This document shows positions 8,866 through 16,646 of a stretch of 40,428 bases of DNA, piece by piece. The notes beneath the pieces were generated by a model. The model worked only from the letters and a program-made list of their open reading frames with translations, made no database searches and was not told the origin of the DNA. Positions within the stretch are counted from its first letter, which is position 1; each line of letters starts with the position of its first letter. Origin of the DNA: an uncultured Campylobacter sp. (GTDB lineage Bacteria > Campylobacterota > Campylobacteria > Campylobacterales > Campylobacteraceae); the NCBI RefSeq assembly GCF_938041645.1, contig NZ_CALIST010000005.1, positions 1-40,428 on the forward strand, given 5' to 3'. The position numbers and the translations under genes were made by a program.

Positions 8866-9513
8866 ATGGCTAACAACCGAGTTATAAAGATGCATTATGA
8901 GCTAAAAGACGGCAAAACCGGCGAAATTTTAGAATCAAATTTAAACTCCGACCCGATCGCCTTTCTTAGCGGTAAGGATCAAATCATCCAAAAGCTGGAA
9001 GATGAAATTTTAAATCTACAAGCGGGCGAGAGTAAAACTGTTCTCATAAGCCCGGGCGACGGGGTCGGCGAGTATAGAGAGGATGCCGTGCAGATCCTGC
9101 CTAAAGAGCAGTTTGCGGGCATCGATCTGGCGGTGGGCATGGAGCTTTTCGGTCAGGCGGAGGACGGCGCGACTACCCGCGTGAGCGTTAAAGCTATTGG
9201 CGAGCAGGACGTCACCATCGACTTTAACCATCCATTCGCGGGCAAGGAGCTGGAATTTAACGTAAAAATCGTCGAGAACCGAGAAGCGACGGCGGACGAA
9301 ATTCTTACCGGCCAGCCGGAGGGTGCTCACAGCTGCGGCTGCGGACATAATCATCACGAGGGGCACGAGTGCTGCGGCGGACACGGACACGATCACGCAG
9401 AGGATCACGAGTGTTGCGGAGGTCATGGGCATGCAGACGGCCATGAATGCTGCGGAGGTCACGAACACGAAAAAGATCACGAGTGCTGCGGCGGGCACCA
9501 CCACGAACATTAG
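8866..9513 (+). CDS. slyD: SlyD-type peptidyl-prolyl isomerase with metal-binding tail
   Basis: This is an FKBP-type proline isomerase and chaperone of 215 residues. Residues 1-70 hold the split FKBP core (VIKMHYELKDGKTGEILESN, LEDEILNLQAGESKTV) and about 70-130 the insert-in-flap chaperone domain (VGEYREDAVQILP, TIDFNHPFAGKELEF). The tail from about residue 155 is extremely rich in His and Cys, with four HECCGGH units. Such tails bind nickel in E. coli and H. pylori SlyD and feed hydrogenase or urease maturation; binding here is inferred. An AATAGGAG site precedes the ATG. It is followed by fabD after 8 bases. Confidence 0.93.
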   Translation: MANNRVIKMHYELKDGKTGEILESNLNSDPIAFLSGKDQIIQKLEDEILNLQAGESKTVLISPGDGVGEYREDAVQILPKEQFAGIDLAVGMELFGQAEDGATTRVSVKAIGEQDVTIDFNHPFAGKELEFNVKIVENREATADEILTGQPEGAHSCGCGHNHHEGHECCGGHGHDHAEDHECCGGHGHADGHECCGGHEHEKDHECCGGHHHEH

Positions 9514-9521
9514 GATTTTTT

Positions 9522-10466
9522 ATGAAATTTGCTTTTATCTTCCCCGGACAGGGCTGCCAAAGCGTAGGCATGGGCATGGAGTTTTACGAGAGCTCCGATC
9601 CTGCGCGCGCGCTTTTGGATGAGGCTTCAGACTTTACGGGCATCGATTTTAAAAATTTACTATTTGAGCCTAACGACAAGCTCGACGTTTCGGAATTTAC
9701 GCAGCCTGCGATTGCATTAAATTCCATGATGGCGCTTGCGGCGCTACAAGAAAGGCTGGATCAAGAAAAGCTTAGCATCGCTCCGCAGTTTTTACTCGGA
9801 CACTCACTGGGCGAGTTTAGCGCGCTAAGCGCTGCGGGAGGAATAGAGCCGAAGCAGATGCTAAAGCTAGTAAATATTCGCGGCAGGCTTATGCAGAGCG
9901 CCTGCGAGGGCAAAGGTGCCGGAATGATGGTGATCTTGGCTCTTGCCGACGAGGCGGTTGAAAAAATTTGCGCGGATGCGACGAGCGCAGGCAAGCAGGT
10001 TTGGGCGGCGAATTATAACTGCGACGGGCAGATCGTAGTCGCTGGCAAAAAAGATGATCTCGCAGCGCTTGAAGGCGAGTTTAAAGCCGCGGGCGCAAAG
10101 CGCGCAATGCTACTTAATATGAGCGTCGCGAGCCACTGCCCGATGCTAGGGAGTGCTAGCGACGAGCTTTTGGAATTTTTGCGCCCCGCGTTAAAAGAGA
10201 GCTTTGCCCCCGTCGTCGCTAATGCCACAGCGCGCGCATACACGACGAAATCCGAAGCGCTAGAGCTGCTGAAAGCCCAGCTTATTGGCCCTGTGCTTTA
10301 CAAGCAAAGTATCAAAAATTATGAGGGTGAGGCGGACTGCTTCGTCGAGTTCGGCGCGACGGTTTTAAAAGGGATAAACAAAAAGATCACGCAAAAGCCG
10401 ACTTTCAGCATCACGGATCTTGCGAGCCTAGACGAGTTTCTAAAATTTGCAAAGGAGAATGGATGA
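9522..10466 (+). CDS. fabD: Malonyl-CoA:ACP transacylase
   Basis: FabD loads malonyl groups onto acyl carrier protein for fatty acid synthesis. The frame is open further upstream through slyD, but the ATG at 9522 gives the canonical N-terminus MKFAFIFPGQGCQSVGMG. The active-site motif GHSLGEFSAL places the nucleophile at Ser95; the later NYNCDGQIVVAG and VASHCPML segments also fit, the latter with the catalytic His. Length is 314 residues, normal for the family. Its end overlaps mtnN by four bases (ATGA). Confidence 0.95.
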   Translation: MKFAFIFPGQGCQSVGMGMEFYESSDPARALLDEASDFTGIDFKNLLFEPNDKLDVSEFTQPAIALNSMMALAALQERLDQEKLSIAPQFLLGHSLGEFSALSAAGGIEPKQMLKLVNIRGRLMQSACEGKGAGMMVILALADEAVEKICADATSAGKQVWAANYNCDGQIVVAGKKDDLAALEGEFKAAGAKRAMLLNMSVASHCPMLGSASDELLEFLRPALKESFAPVVANATARAYTTKSEALELLKAQLIGPVLYKQSIKNYEGEADCFVEFGATVLKGINKKITQKPTFSITDLASLDEFLKFAKENG

Positions 10467-11161
10467 AAGTTGCGATCTTAGGCGCCATGCCCGAAGAGAT
10501 CGAGCCGCTGCTGTCCGCGCTGCGCGAGCGGGGTGTAAGCGTGGAAGCTGTGGAGCACGCGAATAATAAATTCTACGCCGCTAAGTTTAACGGCCACGAT
10601 CTCGTGATCGCGTATTCGAAGATCGGCAAGGTAAATTCCGCCCTGACCGCTACGGTTATGATCGAGAGATTCGGCGCGCGCGCGCTCATTTTTACGGGTG
10701 TCGCGGGGGCTTTGAAGCGCGGCATCAAAATCGGCGAAATTTTATACGCTACCTCGCTCGTGCAGCACGATCTGGACATCACGGCGTTTGGACATCCGTA
10801 CGGATTCGTGCCAGGAAGTAAAATTTCGGTCCAAACCGACGCGAGGCTAAATTCTATCGCGCAAAGCGTCGCCGAGCAGCTTGGCATCACGCTAAAATCG
10901 GGCGTCATCGCTAGCGGCGATCAGTTCGTGGGCGATGAGGAGCGTAAGAGCTGGATCGAGCGGACGTTTGACGCGAGCGCGGTCGAGATGGAGGGAGCGA
11001 GCGTAGCGCAGGTGTGCGACGCGCTGGGCGTGCCGTTTTGCGTGCTGCGCGCGATAAGCGACGAGGCGGGACACAAAGCGGAGTTCGATTTTGACGAGTT
11101 TATGGTAAAAAGCGCGCAAACGAGCGCAAATTTCGTCCTAAAAATGATCGAAAGGTTATGA
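10463..11161 (+). CDS. mtnN: 5'-methylthioadenosine/S-adenosylhomocysteine nucleosidase
   Basis: This cleaves adenine from methylthioadenosine and S-adenosylhomocysteine; in Campylobacter and Helicobacter it can also act on 6-amino-6-deoxyfutalosine in menaquinone synthesis. The 232-residue product starts MKVAILGAMPEEIEPLL, has the ribose-binding VEMEGASVAQVC and the catalytic Asp region LRAISDEAG. It overlaps both fabD and the ttcA-like gene by four bases, so translation is likely coupled. Confidence 0.95.
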   Translation: MKVAILGAMPEEIEPLLSALRERGVSVEAVEHANNKFYAAKFNGHDLVIAYSKIGKVNSALTATVMIERFGARALIFTGVAGALKRGIKIGEILYATSLVQHDLDITAFGHPYGFVPGSKISVQTDARLNSIAQSVAEQLGITLKSGVIASGDQFVGDEERKSWIERTFDASAVEMEGASVAQVCDALGVPFCVLRAISDEAGHKAEFDFDEFMVKSAQTSANFVLKMIERL

Positions 11162-11907
11162 TAAACCTCTCCAAAAAACTACTTCGCCGCGTCGGACAAA
11201 CCAACGCCAAATACAAGATGTTCGAGCGCGGCGATAAAATTTTACTAGCTCTTAGCGGCGGCAAAGACAGCATGAGTCTGGCGCACGTGCTGAAGCACTT
11301 CCAAAGCGTAAGCCCGCTAGATTGGGAGTTTCGAGCCGTTACCGTCACCTACGGCATCGGCGAGGATCTGCGCGAGATAAGCGCCCATTTTAAAGAGCAC
11401 GAGATTTCCTACGAGATAATCGATACTAAAATTTTTGAATTCGGCAAGGAAAAGATCCGCGCAAACACCACGTTTTGCAGCTTTTGCTCGCGTATGAGGC
11501 GCGGATACATCTACTCCTACGCGCTTGAGCACGGCTTTAATAAGATCGCCATCGCCCACCACCTCGACGACGCTGCGGAGAGCTTTTTTATGAATTTCAC
11601 CTTTAACGGCGCGCTTCGCACTCTAGCTCCGCGCTATGTCGCCGAAAACGGGCTTGTGATCATCCGCCCGTTCATTCTCACGCGCGAGCGCCAAATCGCC
11701 GCCTGTGCTAGAGATAACGAGCTTCCGATAATGCGCGAGGAGGAGGTTTGCCCCGCGAGGCAATACGGCGGCAAGGAACCCACCGCGCGTGCCGCTACGA
11801 AGGAGCTTTTGGCGCAGTACGAAAAGACCCATCCGAGGTTTTTTATCAGCCTGCAAGCCGCCTTTGCCAACATCCACGAAGATACCTTTTTCGAGCCTAA
11901 ATTTTAA
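11158..11907 (+). CDS. ttcA: TtcA-like tRNA thiolation ATPase
   Basis: This is an adenine nucleotide alpha hydrolase of the TtcA/TilS group, likely making 2-thiocytidine in tRNA. The PP-loop motif LALSGGKDSMSLAHVL lies near residues 30-45. Cysteines in TFCSFCSRMRRGY and a later Cys in EEVCPARQ match the three iron-sulfur ligands of TtcA and are not a TilS pattern. Length is 249 residues. It corresponds to Cj0118 in the syntenic C. jejuni run and ends the operon; the stop codon lies within a palindrome AAATTTTAAAATTT. Confidence 0.85.
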   Translation: MINLSKKLLRRVGQTNAKYKMFERGDKILLALSGGKDSMSLAHVLKHFQSVSPLDWEFRAVTVTYGIGEDLREISAHFKEHEISYEIIDTKIFEFGKEKIRANTTFCSFCSRMRRGYIYSYALEHGFNKIAIAHHLDDAAESFFMNFTFNGALRTLAPRYVAENGLVIIRPFILTRERQIAACARDNELPIMREEEVCPARQYGGKEPTARAATKELLAQYEKTHPRFFISLQAAFANIHEDTFFEPKF

Positions 11908-12109
11908 AATTTTAAGCGGTTTGCATTCCCTCGCTCAGACGAATTCAAAGCGCGCAGTTCTTGCGATAACATGAGTTTCGTACGCCTAGTTCGATTTTTT
12001 GGCTTGAATGAACCTGACGACGCACGCAGAGCAATTATTTTCCCCTGTGCTCGAACAAGCCGCGAACCGCAGCGCGAGCATTAGCCCCACCGCATCTAAG
12101 TTGTAACGT

Positions 12110-12285
12110 GAGCGATTACGCCTCTGCGTCCGACTGCGTGTTATAGTGATTGTACTTCTGCGTCCGAGCCGCGTGTGCGAGTGATTGCACTCTTGTGTCC
12201 AAGAAACCGTACGCACGAGTGATTGCGCTCCTGCATCCGAAGCTGTGCGCACGATTGGTTACGCCCTCTGCGCTCGAGAAGCTAC
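12110..12285 (+). repeat. Degenerate tandem repeat, five units of 33-38 bp
   Basis: Units start at about 12110, 12144, 12179, 12217 and 12253. Each opens with GAGTGATTGC or a close variant and continues with a CTCCTGCGTCCGA-like core. Unit lengths are about 34, 35, 38, 36 and 33. A sixth partial unit may begin at 12286. The variable unit length and divergence suggest an old minisatellite and not a CRISPR array. Confidence 0.7.
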
Positions 12286-12435
12286 GAGCGATAGTAGGTC
12301 GTGCGTTGCTTGTATCTGTTTTTGCGAAACAACCGCGACTGTTTTTGGCGCCGCACCTTTCTGTTATATTCAGACGCCACCCGTACTCAAGCGAGCTTAA
12401 CGGGTGAGCGTTAAGAGGCTTGCAAAGCTCGCGCG

Positions 12436-12745
12436 AAAGATAGTTGTAAAAATTTTATTCCGAAAAGTATTTTTGAAATTTTACTTCACAAAATTTTAAA
12501 ATTCTAACCAGACTAAATTTTAAAATTTTAATGAAGTCCGATTCAAAACTCCGACGAAGCCGAATTATGAAATTTTACCCCGCAAAATTTTAAAATTTTA
12601 TCGGCAGGCTATAGTTTGAAGCACATTTGCAGATCCGATCGCCGTGCGCCGTAAATTTAGACCGCCCGCTCCGTTAAAGATAGTTTTAGAAATTTATTCC
12701 GCAAAATGTTTCAAAAATTTTACTTCACAAAATTTCAAAATTTTA
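12436..12745 (+). repeat. Pair of diverged 70-bp direct repeats
   Basis: Copy one lies at about 12436-12507 and copy two at 12676-12745, both beginning AAAGATAGTT and both containing TTTTACTTCACAAAAT. They are clearly related with scattered changes. The sequence after each (GAAGCCGAATTCAAAA and variants) also repeats loosely, so the whole region seems to have grown by duplication. Confidence 0.65.
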
Positions 12746-13068
12746 ACGAAGCCGAATTCAAAATTCCGGCGGAGCCAAATTTTAAAATTTCAACATAACC
12801 GAATTTCAAAATTTAGTAAAGCCGAATTCTGAAATTTTATCGTAGCCAAATTTCTGCTCTCGTTTCATAAACGTTACCTTTTGAAATTTATCCGCTCGCA
12901 CCGGGTTAAATTTCACGCCGCTTTAAAGCTACTCAAAACCTCCGTTGTCGCGCGCGTAGATTAAATTTTAAAATTTCGCGCATGCCGCGGTACTTCTCAA
13001 ATTTACACACCGCGAAATTTTAACCGATTTTCGCTCCGAAATTTATGCCGCATTAACCGCCGCGGATA

Positions 13069-13074
13069 TATAAT
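13069..13074 (+). promoter_or_regulatory. Probable -10 element for aldehyde dehydrogenase gene
   Basis: TATAAT at 13069-13074 lies 32 bases before the ATG at 13106, followed by an AAAGGAG ribosome site at 13094-13100. The position would give a short leader. No clear -35 box is visible, as is usual in Campylobacter. Confidence 0.55.
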
Positions 13075-13105
13075 AGTGAATGTCATATTTCACAAAGGAG
13101 TAAGC

Positions 13106-14572
13106 ATGGCTACAATCCAACCAAGCTATAAGCTTTTCATCGACGGCGAGTTTGTGGGTGCCGAAGGCGGCGCGAGCCTAGATGTTTTTAATCCCGCTAC
13201 CGGCGAGAAAATTTCAAAGATCGCAGATGCTAGCAAGGCGGACGTCGATAAAGCGGTCGCCGCAGCCCGCAAGGCGTTTGAGAGCTTCCGCCGCACTAGC
13301 GTTTATGAGCGCAGCGCGCTGCTAAATAAGATCGCCGACGTCCTAGAGCAAAACGCCGAGTTCATCGCCACCGTAGAGACTATCGACAACGGCAAGCCGA
13401 TCCGCGAGACGCGCGCGGTCGACGTAGCGTGGTCGATCGAGCATTTCCGCTATTTTGCGGGCGTGATTTTGGGCGAGGAGGGCAGCGCCAATATGCTAAA
13501 AGAGCGCTATCTATCCGTCGTCTTGCGCGAGCCGATCGGCGTAGTAGGACAGATCGTGCCGTGGAATTTCCCGTTTTTGATGGGCGCGTGGAAGCTCGCT
13601 CCGTTACTTGCCGCGGGCGATACATGCGTGTTTAAGCCAAGCTCCGAAACCAGTCTTAGCATTTTGGAGTTTATCCGCCTAATCGCGCCGCTGCTTCCAA
13701 AGGGCGTCATCAACGTCGTAACCGGCAAGGGAAGCAAAGCAGGCGAGTTCGTCCGCACTCACAAAGGGCTCGATAAGCTTGCATTCACCGGCTCTACCGA
13801 GGTCGGCAGAGGCATCGCGCTAGCCGCGGCGCAAAAGATCATCCCCGCTACGCTTGAGCTTGGCGGCAAGAGTGCAAATATCATCTTTGATGATTGCGAC
13901 TTCGACGTTGCGATCGACGGCGTGCAACTGGGTATCCTTTTCAACCAAGGCCAGGTCTGCTGCGCGGGAAGTAGAATTTTTGTGCAGGAGGGCATTTACG
14001 ATAAATTCGTACCGGCGCTCGTGGAGAAATTTAAGCGCATCAAGGTGGGCGATCCGCTCGATCCGAACACCCAGATGGGATGCCAGATCAACAAAAAGCA
14101 AGCCGATAAAATTTTAGAGTACGTAAAAATCGGCGTAGAAGAGGGCGCTAAGATCGCCGTGGGCGGCAAGCGACATAGCGCGGGAGAGGCTTTCGTCGAG
14201 CCTACGCTACTCGTGGACGTGCGCAACGACATGCGCGTGGCGCAGGAGGAGATCTTCGGTCCTGTGGGCGTCGTGATTAAATTTAAAGATCAAGACGAGC
14301 TCGTCCGCATGGCGAACGACAGCCTCTACGGACTAGGCGGCGCCGTATTTACGCGCGATATCGCAAAGGCGCTCACGGTCGCACGCCTGCTTGAGACGGG
14401 TCGCGTGTGGGTCAATACCTACAACCAGATCCACGCCGGCGCGCCGTTTGGCGGCTACAAAGAATCGGGCATCGGTCGCGAAACGCACAAGATGATCCTG
14501 GATCACTACACCCAGACCAAAAACATCTACATCGACACGATCTCCAAACCGAGCGGCTTTTACGAGCAGTAA
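13106..14572 (+). CDS. NAD(P)-dependent aldehyde dehydrogenase
   Basis: This 488-residue member of the aldehyde dehydrogenase superfamily oxidises an aldehyde to the acid. Visible motifs are VVGQIVPWNFPFLMGAWKLA (cofactor site), LAFTGSTEVGRGI, the general-base region TLELGGKSANIIFDD and the catalytic Cys in GQVCCAGSRIFV; the end GAPFGGYKESGIGRE is also conserved. An in-frame GTG at 13076 is possible, but the ATG at 13106 has an AAAGGAG site at the right distance. It is monocistronic, between a promoter and a strong terminator. The substrate cannot be read from the sequence. Confidence 0.92.
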   Translation: MATIQPSYKLFIDGEFVGAEGGASLDVFNPATGEKISKIADASKADVDKAVAAARKAFESFRRTSVYERSALLNKIADVLEQNAEFIATVETIDNGKPIRETRAVDVAWSIEHFRYFAGVILGEEGSANMLKERYLSVVLREPIGVVGQIVPWNFPFLMGAWKLAPLLAAGDTCVFKPSSETSLSILEFIRLIAPLLPKGVINVVTGKGSKAGEFVRTHKGLDKLAFTGSTEVGRGIALAAAQKIIPATLELGGKSANIIFDDCDFDVAIDGVQLGILFNQGQVCCAGSRIFVQEGIYDKFVPALVEKFKRIKVGDPLDPNTQMGCQINKKQADKILEYVKIGVEEGAKIAVGGKRHSAGEAFVEPTLLVDVRNDMRVAQEEIFGPVGVVIKFKDQDELVRMANDSLYGLGGAVFTRDIAKALTVARLLETGRVWVNTYNQIHAGAPFGGYKESGIGRETHKMILDHYTQTKNIYIDTISKPSGFYEQ

Positions 14573-14598
14573 GGCTTAGCGCGGTATCTCGGGCTACG

Positions 14599-14632
14599 TT
14601 TCGGGTGGTTTGCGCCGCCCGAAATTTTATTC
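14599..14632. terminator. Bidirectional Rho-independent terminator
   Basis: A 10-bp stem (TTTCGGGTGG at 14599-14608 with CCGCCCGAAA at 14615-14624, one G-U pair) closes a TTTGCG loop and is followed by TTTTATTCT. It lies between the convergent aldehyde dehydrogenase gene and the minus-strand lipoprotein gene ending at 14627, and can serve both. Confidence 0.8.
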
Positions 14633-15010
14633 TGCTTGACTCGATTGAGTATTTAATTTTAAGATTAATATAGGCTCATCATTTGGTGGTAAATTTTTAT
14701 TTGCCAACCTTATGCCTTTATAAACATTTATCGTGATTTTAACATTTGGCATGTCTGTAACCTTTGAAAAATTATTTAAGAGCAACTTTATATCATCATC
14801 TCTAGTGCCATAAATGTTTACTATGCTCTCATATCTATCGGTAATTTTTCCACAAGACCAAGAACCGCCTAGATGATTTAAATCTCTTATTCCTTCAAAT
14901 ATTATTTCTTCTGCTTTGTCGTTATACTGATTCCGACATTCCCTACCGTCGCAGCCGAATAATATAAATGCGGTGACTATCAAAAAGAAACACTTTGTAA
15001 ATTTCAGCAT
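14627..15010 (-). CDS. Small lipoprotein, paralogue of the next gene upstream
   Basis: The function is unknown. The 127-residue product has a signal peptide ending in a lipobox (FILFGC, Cys at about 20). It shares a layout with the gene at 15021-15434: CDG-ECRN, a WSCG or WTCG motif, IVNIYG, and MPNVKITINVYKG. The three conserved Cys suggest lipidation of the first and a disulfide between the other two. A GGAAAA site precedes the ATG, 10 bases after the stop of the paralogue, so they are cotranscribed. Base composition is visibly more AT-rich than the flanking genes. Confidence 0.8.
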   Translation of the reverse strand: MLKFTKCFFLIVTAFILFGCDGRECRNQYNDKAEEIIFEGIRDLNHLGGSWSCGKITDRYESIVNIYGTRDDDIKLLLNNFSKVTDMPNVKITINVYKGIRLANKNLPPNDEPILILKLNTQSSQAE

Positions 15011-15020
15011 TTCATTTTCC

Positions 15021-15434
15021 TTAATTTGATTTTGTATCTAATTTTACGGTTAATATATTCTTGCTAAATGGTGGCGGAGTTTTGCTGCCCCATTTCCAAT
15101 ATCTCTCATAAACCGATATAGTAATTTTGACATTTGGAATTTGTGCCGCTTCTGCTACATTCTTTAATAAAGTTTCTAAATCATCGTTGCTAGGTCCGTA
15201 AAAATTTATGAAGTATTCATAGTTGTCAATAGAACCGCATGTCCAATCTCTATTTTCCTTATCCTTTAAATTATCGGTTATAATAGAAAACGCCTTATTA
15301 TTGTATTCGTTGCGACATTCATTACCGTCGCAGCCGAATAGAACAATCGCAAAAAATATTGCAACAAGAAATTTCATGGCGAAATTAAAAAATCCGCCTG
15401 TTTTCATAGTTTGATAACTACGATAGCAACCCAT
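15021..15434 (-). CDS. Small lipoprotein, paralogue of the next gene downstream
   Basis: The function is unknown. There are 137 residues with signal sequence MKFLVAIFFAIVLFGC (lipobox LFGC) and the same CDGNECRNEYN, WTCG and IPNVKITISVYE pattern as the gene at 14627-15010. The start is decided by the ribosome site: the ATG at 15434 has AGGAG at spacing 5, while the internal ATG at 15377, which would give a more compact signal peptide, has none. The extra 19 residues make an unusually long n-region. The AGGAG site overlaps the stop of the upstream gene, implying coupling. Confidence 0.78.
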   Translation of the reverse strand: MGCYRSYQTMKTGGFFNFAMKFLVAIFFAIVLFGCDGNECRNEYNNKAFSIITDNLKDKENRDWTCGSIDNYEYFINFYGPSNDDLETLLKNVAEAAQIPNVKITISVYERYWKWGSKTPPPFSKNILTVKLDTKSN

Positions 15435-15443
15435 TTTCGCTCC

Positions 15444-15916
15444 TCAGATAAAATCCCTGTATTCGATATTTTTATCACTCATTAAAATTTTTAATTTTTC
15501 AAAATCCTCTTTTGTTATATAGCTTAAAGGCAAAATAATTGAGCTTAGATTAAATACGATATTTGCCAAATTAAATTTTAGTTTTAGGCAAAGTGTTTCG
15601 CCTCCCGGCAGATATGCAAATGTAGCAATATATTTAATCTCATCATATTTTAGAATCCTTTGCCAAAATATATATATCTTACTATCACTTTATCATCGTA
15701 GCATGCAATAAATTTAAAGCAATTCGGAATAACCGTCGTATAAAAAAGACCGATTAGCGTTATCCAGCCTACGATAGGCGCATAAGGCTTGTCAAGCATT
15801 ATAAAAACAATGGCGAGATAAAATTGCAAAATTTTAACTACCGCATAAAAAGGCCCGTAAAAACGCCTAGCCCTTTTTATGATTAGTAGCGGCTCGCCCG
15901 GTTTCGTATCGTTCAT
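15444..15916 (-). pseudogene. Frameshifted membrane protein with PH-like domain
   Basis: An ATG at 15916 with an AAGGA site opens an 88-residue frame with two membrane segments (YAVVKILQFYLAIVFIML, IVGWITLIGLFYTTVIP) that stops at 15650. The next frame continues as coding sequence to a TGA at 15444-15446: RILKYDEIKYIATFAYLPGG, then SSIILPLSYITKEDF. The switch falls in an (AT)5 tract at 15668-15677; four AT units instead of five would fuse both parts into one protein of about 157 residues, with the look of a bacterial PH-like domain after the membrane segments. The following lipoprotein gene uses a ribosome site overlapping this TGA. It could be phase variation, decay or a sequencing error. 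Confidence 0.65.
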
Positions 15917-15941
15917 TTGAAATTCCTTGATTTTTCAAAAT

Positions 15942-16208
15942 TTAATAAACAAATATTTTTAATATTAATGCAAAAAGTCCCAAATAAATGCAAAAATAGG
16001 CAATAAATGAGATTACGCAATAAAATACACCTACGAATTTGTGTGCAAAACCTAAATTTTCTTTGGTTTCTTTCACAGACTCAATCAATACATTAAAATC
16101 AAAAAAATGCTTTATATAATTACCCTTTGCATAAACGCTATTGAGCAAAATCACGCCAAGTAGCAGAAGCATAAACCAGCCTCTAGCCAGATCATAATAA
16201 ATGCCCAT
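15942..16208 (-). CDS. Small two-segment membrane protein
   Basis: The family is not recognised. The 88-residue product has two hydrophobic stretches (WFMLLLLGVILLNSVYA near 11-27 and FVGVFYCVISFIAYFCIYLG near 58-78, running on into the C-terminus) with a charged section between (IESVKETKEN). A strong GGAGG site lies four bases before the ATG. It is the first gene of the minus-strand cassette and its stop is 25 bases before the next start. Confidence 0.7.
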   Translation of the reverse strand: MGIYYDLARGWFMLLLLGVILLNSVYAKGNYIKHFFDFNVLIESVKETKENLGFAHKFVGVFYCVISFIAYFCIYLGLFALILKIFVY

Positions 16209-16646
16209 TTGCCCTCCGTTTATATAAAATATTCAGGCGAATTTTAACTTCACTACGCTTACGCAGCGTTTAAATTTAATCTTGCCAGCGGCTACGGCTA
16301 AATTTTAAATTTTCAAACTTGCCGTTTAAAGAGCCATCATCTGCGGGAGTGCGCGCAGGCGGGCGCATGCAATAAATAAACTCGCGCTGTTTTATCGCGG
16401 GCCCCGTTCGCATTGGGTCGCGCCAAAGCCCCAAAGCTCATGCGATTGCTAATTTTGCTATCGAGCCGTACGCAAGCCCGCAGCCAAACTCGCGCGGCGA
16501 AAATCTAAATTTACGCTATAATCTTGCAAAGCGGAGCGTAGAACTCCTGCTGCGCGTGTGCGGCGAAATTTAAACAAAGGCCCGCAAATTCGGGTTTCTT
16601 ATCTTTTGCGCGGCTGCGGCGTAACGCTAAATTTAACGGAGGGAGC
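16209..16646 (+). other. Intergenic region between divergent cassette and thiL
   Basis: 438 bases without a gene. It must hold the cassette promoter on the minus strand, not clearly seen, and a thiL promoter: TATAAT at 16517-16522 gives a leader of about 118 bases. A small CCCG/CGGG hairpin with a T-rich tail lies in the leader (about 16579-16612). I looked for the conserved TPP riboswitch elements and did not find them. Confidence 0.6.
16517..16522 (+). promoter_or_regulatory. Probable -10 element for thiL
   Basis: TATAAT in the context ACGCTATAATCTT, 125 bases upstream of the thiL ATG. No -35 box is clear. Confidence 0.45.

Larger units (their letters stand above)
11908..13068 (+). other. 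Long non-coding, repeat-rich region
   Basis: About 1.2 kb without a convincing gene. The first part (to about 12420) is mixed composition with a degenerate tandem repeat; the second part is built of AAATTT-rich words, four perfect copies of AAATTTTAAAATTT (12515, 12585, 12777, 12963) and a duplicated block. The short open frames here lack ribosome sites and plausible protein composition. No tRNA-like fold or T-loop motif was seen. Confidence 0.75.

Noticed and set aside
9016..9510. Minus-strand and alternative plus-strand frames across the slyD tail
   Set aside because: They are shadows of the His/Cys repeat DNA; slyD itself has clear domains and a ribosome site.
12110..12285. CRISPR array
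   Set aside because: Units follow each other without unique spacers of constant length, repeats are strongly diverged, and no cas gene is near.
11986..12832. Small open frames in the long gap
   Set aside because: They have no ribosome sites and low-complexity or Arg/Ser/Cys-rich products that follow the repeat units; frames on both strands overlap.
16523..16646. TPP riboswitch in the thiL leader
   Set aside because: The conserved CUGAGA and nearby pyrophosphate-helix elements are not present; only a weak small hairpin is seen.
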